DNA of 64,000 nucleotides from Stenotrophomonas acidaminiphila (lineage in GTDB: Bacteria; Pseudomonadota; Gammaproteobacteria; Xanthomonadales; Xanthomonadaceae), in the NCBI RefSeq assembly GCF_001431595.1, contig NZ_LDJO01000026.1:347366-411365 (forward strand), given 5' to 3'. Below the pieces are notes generated by a model. That model was not told where the DNA came from and ran no database searches. It saw nothing but the letters and a program-made list of their open reading frames with translations. The translations under genes were made by a program, and so were the position numbers. Positions 63,501-64,000 of the stretch are shown one piece after another. The number at the start of each line of letters is the position of its first letter. Positions within the stretch are counted from its first letter, which is position 1.

Positions 63501-64000
63501 CTGGTCAATGGCGACACGGTGACCACGGTCGACCTGGCCTCGGCCGGTACCGCCGCCAGCGCCAACGTCGGCGACTACACCATCACCGTCGCCAACGCCG
63601 ATGGGACCGGGCTGTCCAACTACGACATCACCTACGTCAACGGCACCCTGACCATCGGCAAGGCCGGCCTGACCATCACCGCCAACAACGGTGGCAAGAC
63701 CTACGGCCAGACGGGTGGTGCCAACGGCTTCACTGCCAGTGGCCTGGTCAACGGCGATACGGTGTCCTCGGTCGCGCTGGCCTCGGCCGGTACCGCCGCC
63801 ACCGCCAACGTCGGCGACTACACCATCACCGCCACCAGCGCCGATGGCACGGGTCTGTCCAACTACGACATCACCTACGTCAACGGCACCCTGACCATCG
63901 GCAAGGCCGGCCTGACCATCACCGCCAACAACGCCAGCAAGACCATCGGCCAGCTCTCAGCGCTCAACGGCTACACCGCGGAGGGCCTGGTCAACGGCGA
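57579..64000 (+). CDS. TpsA filamentous-haemagglutinin-like exoprotein (runs off window)
   Basis: More than 2140 codons without a stop; the 3' end is outside the window. The N-terminus MNRIYRLVFNHALGQ is an extended signal peptide region (ESPR); the signal ends near LGVMAQ (residue 61). The TPS domain (about 61-170) contains NPNGILFG and NINQ-like repeats needed for export. GLUG-type repeats follow (about 530-1070 and again about 1470-1650). A prealbumin/CNA-B-like segment (SGRVFSDAGSTALAGATV, about 1131-1207) lies between them. From about residue 1700, YDG/MBG-type repeats occur, the last with an exact 243-bp period. It is a predicted surface adhesin or contact-dependent exoprotein; any C-terminal toxin would lie outside. 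Confidence 0.94.
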   Translation, partial: MNRIYRLVFNHALGQVQVASELGASPRAKTGATRHLPAGVRLTPLALGLLLSVGSLGVMAQSLPGGGSIVSGSGQIGAPDGNQLIINQASDKLAINWQSFNIGAGQKVTFNQPGTNSIALNRVLGVDGSVIMGQLDANGRVFLVNPNGILFGAGAQVNVGGLVASTLGISDADFIAGNYRFKGNGSNAAVINHGTLSTSAGGAIALLGGRVSNHGVIVANQGSVALAAGDAMTLDFAGNGLLNLRVDEGMVDALVENHQLIRADGGQVLLTAHAGDALLRTVVNNTGVIEARTLGEKDGRILLLGDFDGGVVNVAGTLDASAPDGGNGGFIETSGAHVRIADDVKVTTLAEPGRGRTGEWLIDPYNVTISNAGSTGMGGFNGSANDSVLNVHTLTNALASTGVTVTTGVGGSQAGNITVDAPINWSADTTLTLNAAGSVIINKDITATGTNAGLSLVYGNGYRLGSGARVTLSGSNASLSLGGTSYTLIHDLAGLQGVGASGNYALATDLDASATRTWNGGQGFAPLQGFSGTFTGLGHAVDGLTIARGTENNVGLFQAVSGQVRDLTLSNAAITGNITVGAITGSLSGSLSGIHVTGAVLGNGSNVGGLVGQLTNGTLQGASSSASVTGLSNVGGLAGTVQNGTLTDAYSTGSVTGTISNSSAFAGGLVGNVFDSATLTNTYASGRVRGYTATGGLIGGTFLSTISFANSYWDVNSTGQLSSASGGTAITSANARSQATYGGFDFANTWVMFEGDTRPMLRSEYSTTVYTPHALQLIGMNLAGNYRLGTSLDLGAALATNGNGYYSDVWGASGFKPLGSDSAAFTGSFNGQGFGLIGLAINRASTNYVGLFGYTSGATLTNVKLVGGSVTGSDGVGALVGYMTGGTLGSASASTTVSGTSTGEANTGGLVGANDGGAIADASASGNVTGAGYQVGGLVGSNFNGGSITRAHATGKVTGTNPNAGLGYVGGLVGANGYSGNGGSISQSYATGTVTAAAGPIGGFVGHNEGSITDSYATGAVIGQGSASNIGGFAGVNFVNGTISNSYSTGYVAGGSQRGGFVGYNNAGNSAISNVYWDIQTSGQALGAAGGFSTGITGRTTAQLQGSLPAGFASSIWGVGTNLYPYLQWRYSTTPHAVSGRVFSDAGSTALAGATVSAVSAGQLIGSASSGANGYYYVLGEASRFDGNGTLAYLEGGSSQGAAFSDRVGYLGIQGVDIYASAMRLVTGQGSLTATRSRYLATRGSYADSDLDFLASYDFGALTDTGHGLYLSASSASYSLDTDLGSGGLLALDGGGQFSLSGNRQLSAGGNLDVGDRLTWSDNAALTLSTSNGGNIVLGDGIGAANGSLTLSAAGSVTSNGAVNLGVLNLANGTWTQVAASLPGFSVTDFRLGPGATFVRALGGDGSAATPYRIADVYGLQGLASSSLAGSRFVLAGDIDASASALWNSGAGFLSIGSQANPFTGRLDGQGHRISGLAINRPGSTYSGLFGYNAGYVGNLNLVGGSVAGGTYAGALVGYNAASGVVERVSSDTGVTGTGNVGALVGSNAGTLSESLATGSASGGLNGGGLAGSNTSTGTIRDSYATGSAQGSAAVGGLVGFNEGSLQRVYATGNATSSVGATGGLVGSNAGTATGSFWNTTSSGMAQGVGAGNATGVSGQTSAQLSRLAPFIAAGWSIDDAGGTGTTWRMYEGHSAPLLRSFMTPLSVGVGNASKTYDGSATSSAGALVFPIGYDPSLVSGSAVYTANSANAGTYSGANLSVGGLYSSQFGYDIKTVAGTLTIGKAGLTITANNGSKSYGQTGGVNGFTASGLVNGDTVSSVALASAGTAASANVGNYTITAANAGGTGLSNYDITYVNGTLTIGKAGLTITANNGSKTYGQTGGTNGFTASGLVNGDTVSSVALASAGTATTANVGDYTITAANADGTGLSNYDITYVNGTLTIGKAGLTITANNNSKTYGQTGSTNGFTASGLVNGDTVTTVDLASAGTAASANVGDYTITVANADGTGLSNYDITYVNGTLTIGKAGLTITANNGGKTYGQTGGANGFTASGLVNGDTVSSVALASAGTAATANVGDYTITATSADGTGLSNYDITYVNGTLTIGKAGLTITANNASKTIGQLSALNGYTAEGLVNG
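62928..64000 (+). repeat. Tandem 243-bp MBG-type repeats inside tpsA
   Basis: The unit GGCAAGGCCGGCCTGACCAT recurs at 62928, 63171, 63414, 63657 and 63900: exact 243-bp spacing (81 codons), four full units and part of a fifth. Each encodes IGKAGLTITANN...SKTYGQTG...NGFTASGLVNGDTV...GLSNYDITYVNGTLT. Units differ by few bases, and the fifth begins to diverge (ASKTIGQLS). Such arrays vary in copy number by recombination. Confidence 0.95.

Noticed and set aside
62928..64000. Regular repeats considered as a CRISPR array
   Set aside because: The period is 243 bp, the units are continuous coding sequence for MBG-type domains, and there are no unique 30-40-bp spacers.

Overview
This is about 64 kb of very GC-rich proteobacterial chromosome. 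Gene content points to the Xanthomonadaceae (Stenotrophomonas, Pseudoxanthomonas or Luteimonas-like). The clues are the pcm-tolC-waaA order, a Cys-less three-domain monothiol glutaredoxin, an inner-core/O-antigen cluster, a DUF6172 protein, a QEGLA protein and TonB receptors with short C-terminal beta-signals. The genus cannot be fixed from sequence reading alone. No rRNA, tRNA or CRISPR array was recognised.

Left part (1-12.7 kb): the end of a TetR-type regulator, then pcm and tolC, followed by an envelope module (waaA, lpxL, an O-antigen-ligase-like membrane protein, a GT4 glycosyltransferase and a small zf-CHCC protein). Next is an acyl-homoserine-lactone quorum-sensing locus: luxI, an RsaM-like (DUF4902) gene and luxR. 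It carries three near-identical 16-bp inverted repeats (CTGTCA-N4-TGACAG). One lies before luxI, one lies between rsaM and luxR, and one overlaps the luxI stop codon and faces a 44-residue glycine-zipper membrane peptide gene. A convergent terminator separates luxR from maeB.

Middle part (12.9-36 kb): a large block devoted to D-amino acids and gamma-glutamyl compounds. A plus-strand run encodes a PLP-dependent D-amino-acid deaminase/aldolase-type enzyme, a GntP permease, an RpiR regulator, an N-acyl-D-amino-acid deacylase, RidA and GltS. Two gamma-glutamyltransferases follow, one periplasmic and one a lipoprotein; the second overlaps a DadA-type D-amino-acid dehydrogenase, with a LysR regulator behind it. 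A minus-strand run encodes a serine beta-lactamase-type hydrolase, a TonB receptor and a Tat-exported broad-spectrum amino-acid racemase (Bsr type). A Ser-type sulfatase with its radical-SAM maturase sits between the two ggt genes. It is flanked by a duplicated ggt intergenic segment and by decayed fragments of maeB, ggt, and apparently a polyprenyl synthase, so this stretch records a duplication/insertion and later deletions.

Right part (36.5-64 kb): mostly housekeeping and mixed-function genes. These are a QEGLA/DUF1704 protein, rsgA, an aminotransferase, a GDSL hydrolase, a methyltransferase, a RhlE-type helicase, a polysaccharide deacetylase, a Grx/IscA-like/rhodanese fusion, DUF924, and a pair of overlapping amidohydrolases of which the second lacks metal ligands. 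DegV, a PP-loop ATPase, a membrane diguanylate cyclase, and the formaldehyde-detoxification operon frmR-adhC-fghA with a FrmR-type operator follow. The window ends inside a two-partner secretion system: a TpsB transporter and a giant TpsA adhesin (more than 2140 codons) with an ESPR, a TPS domain, GLUG repeats and exact 243-bp MBG-type repeats.
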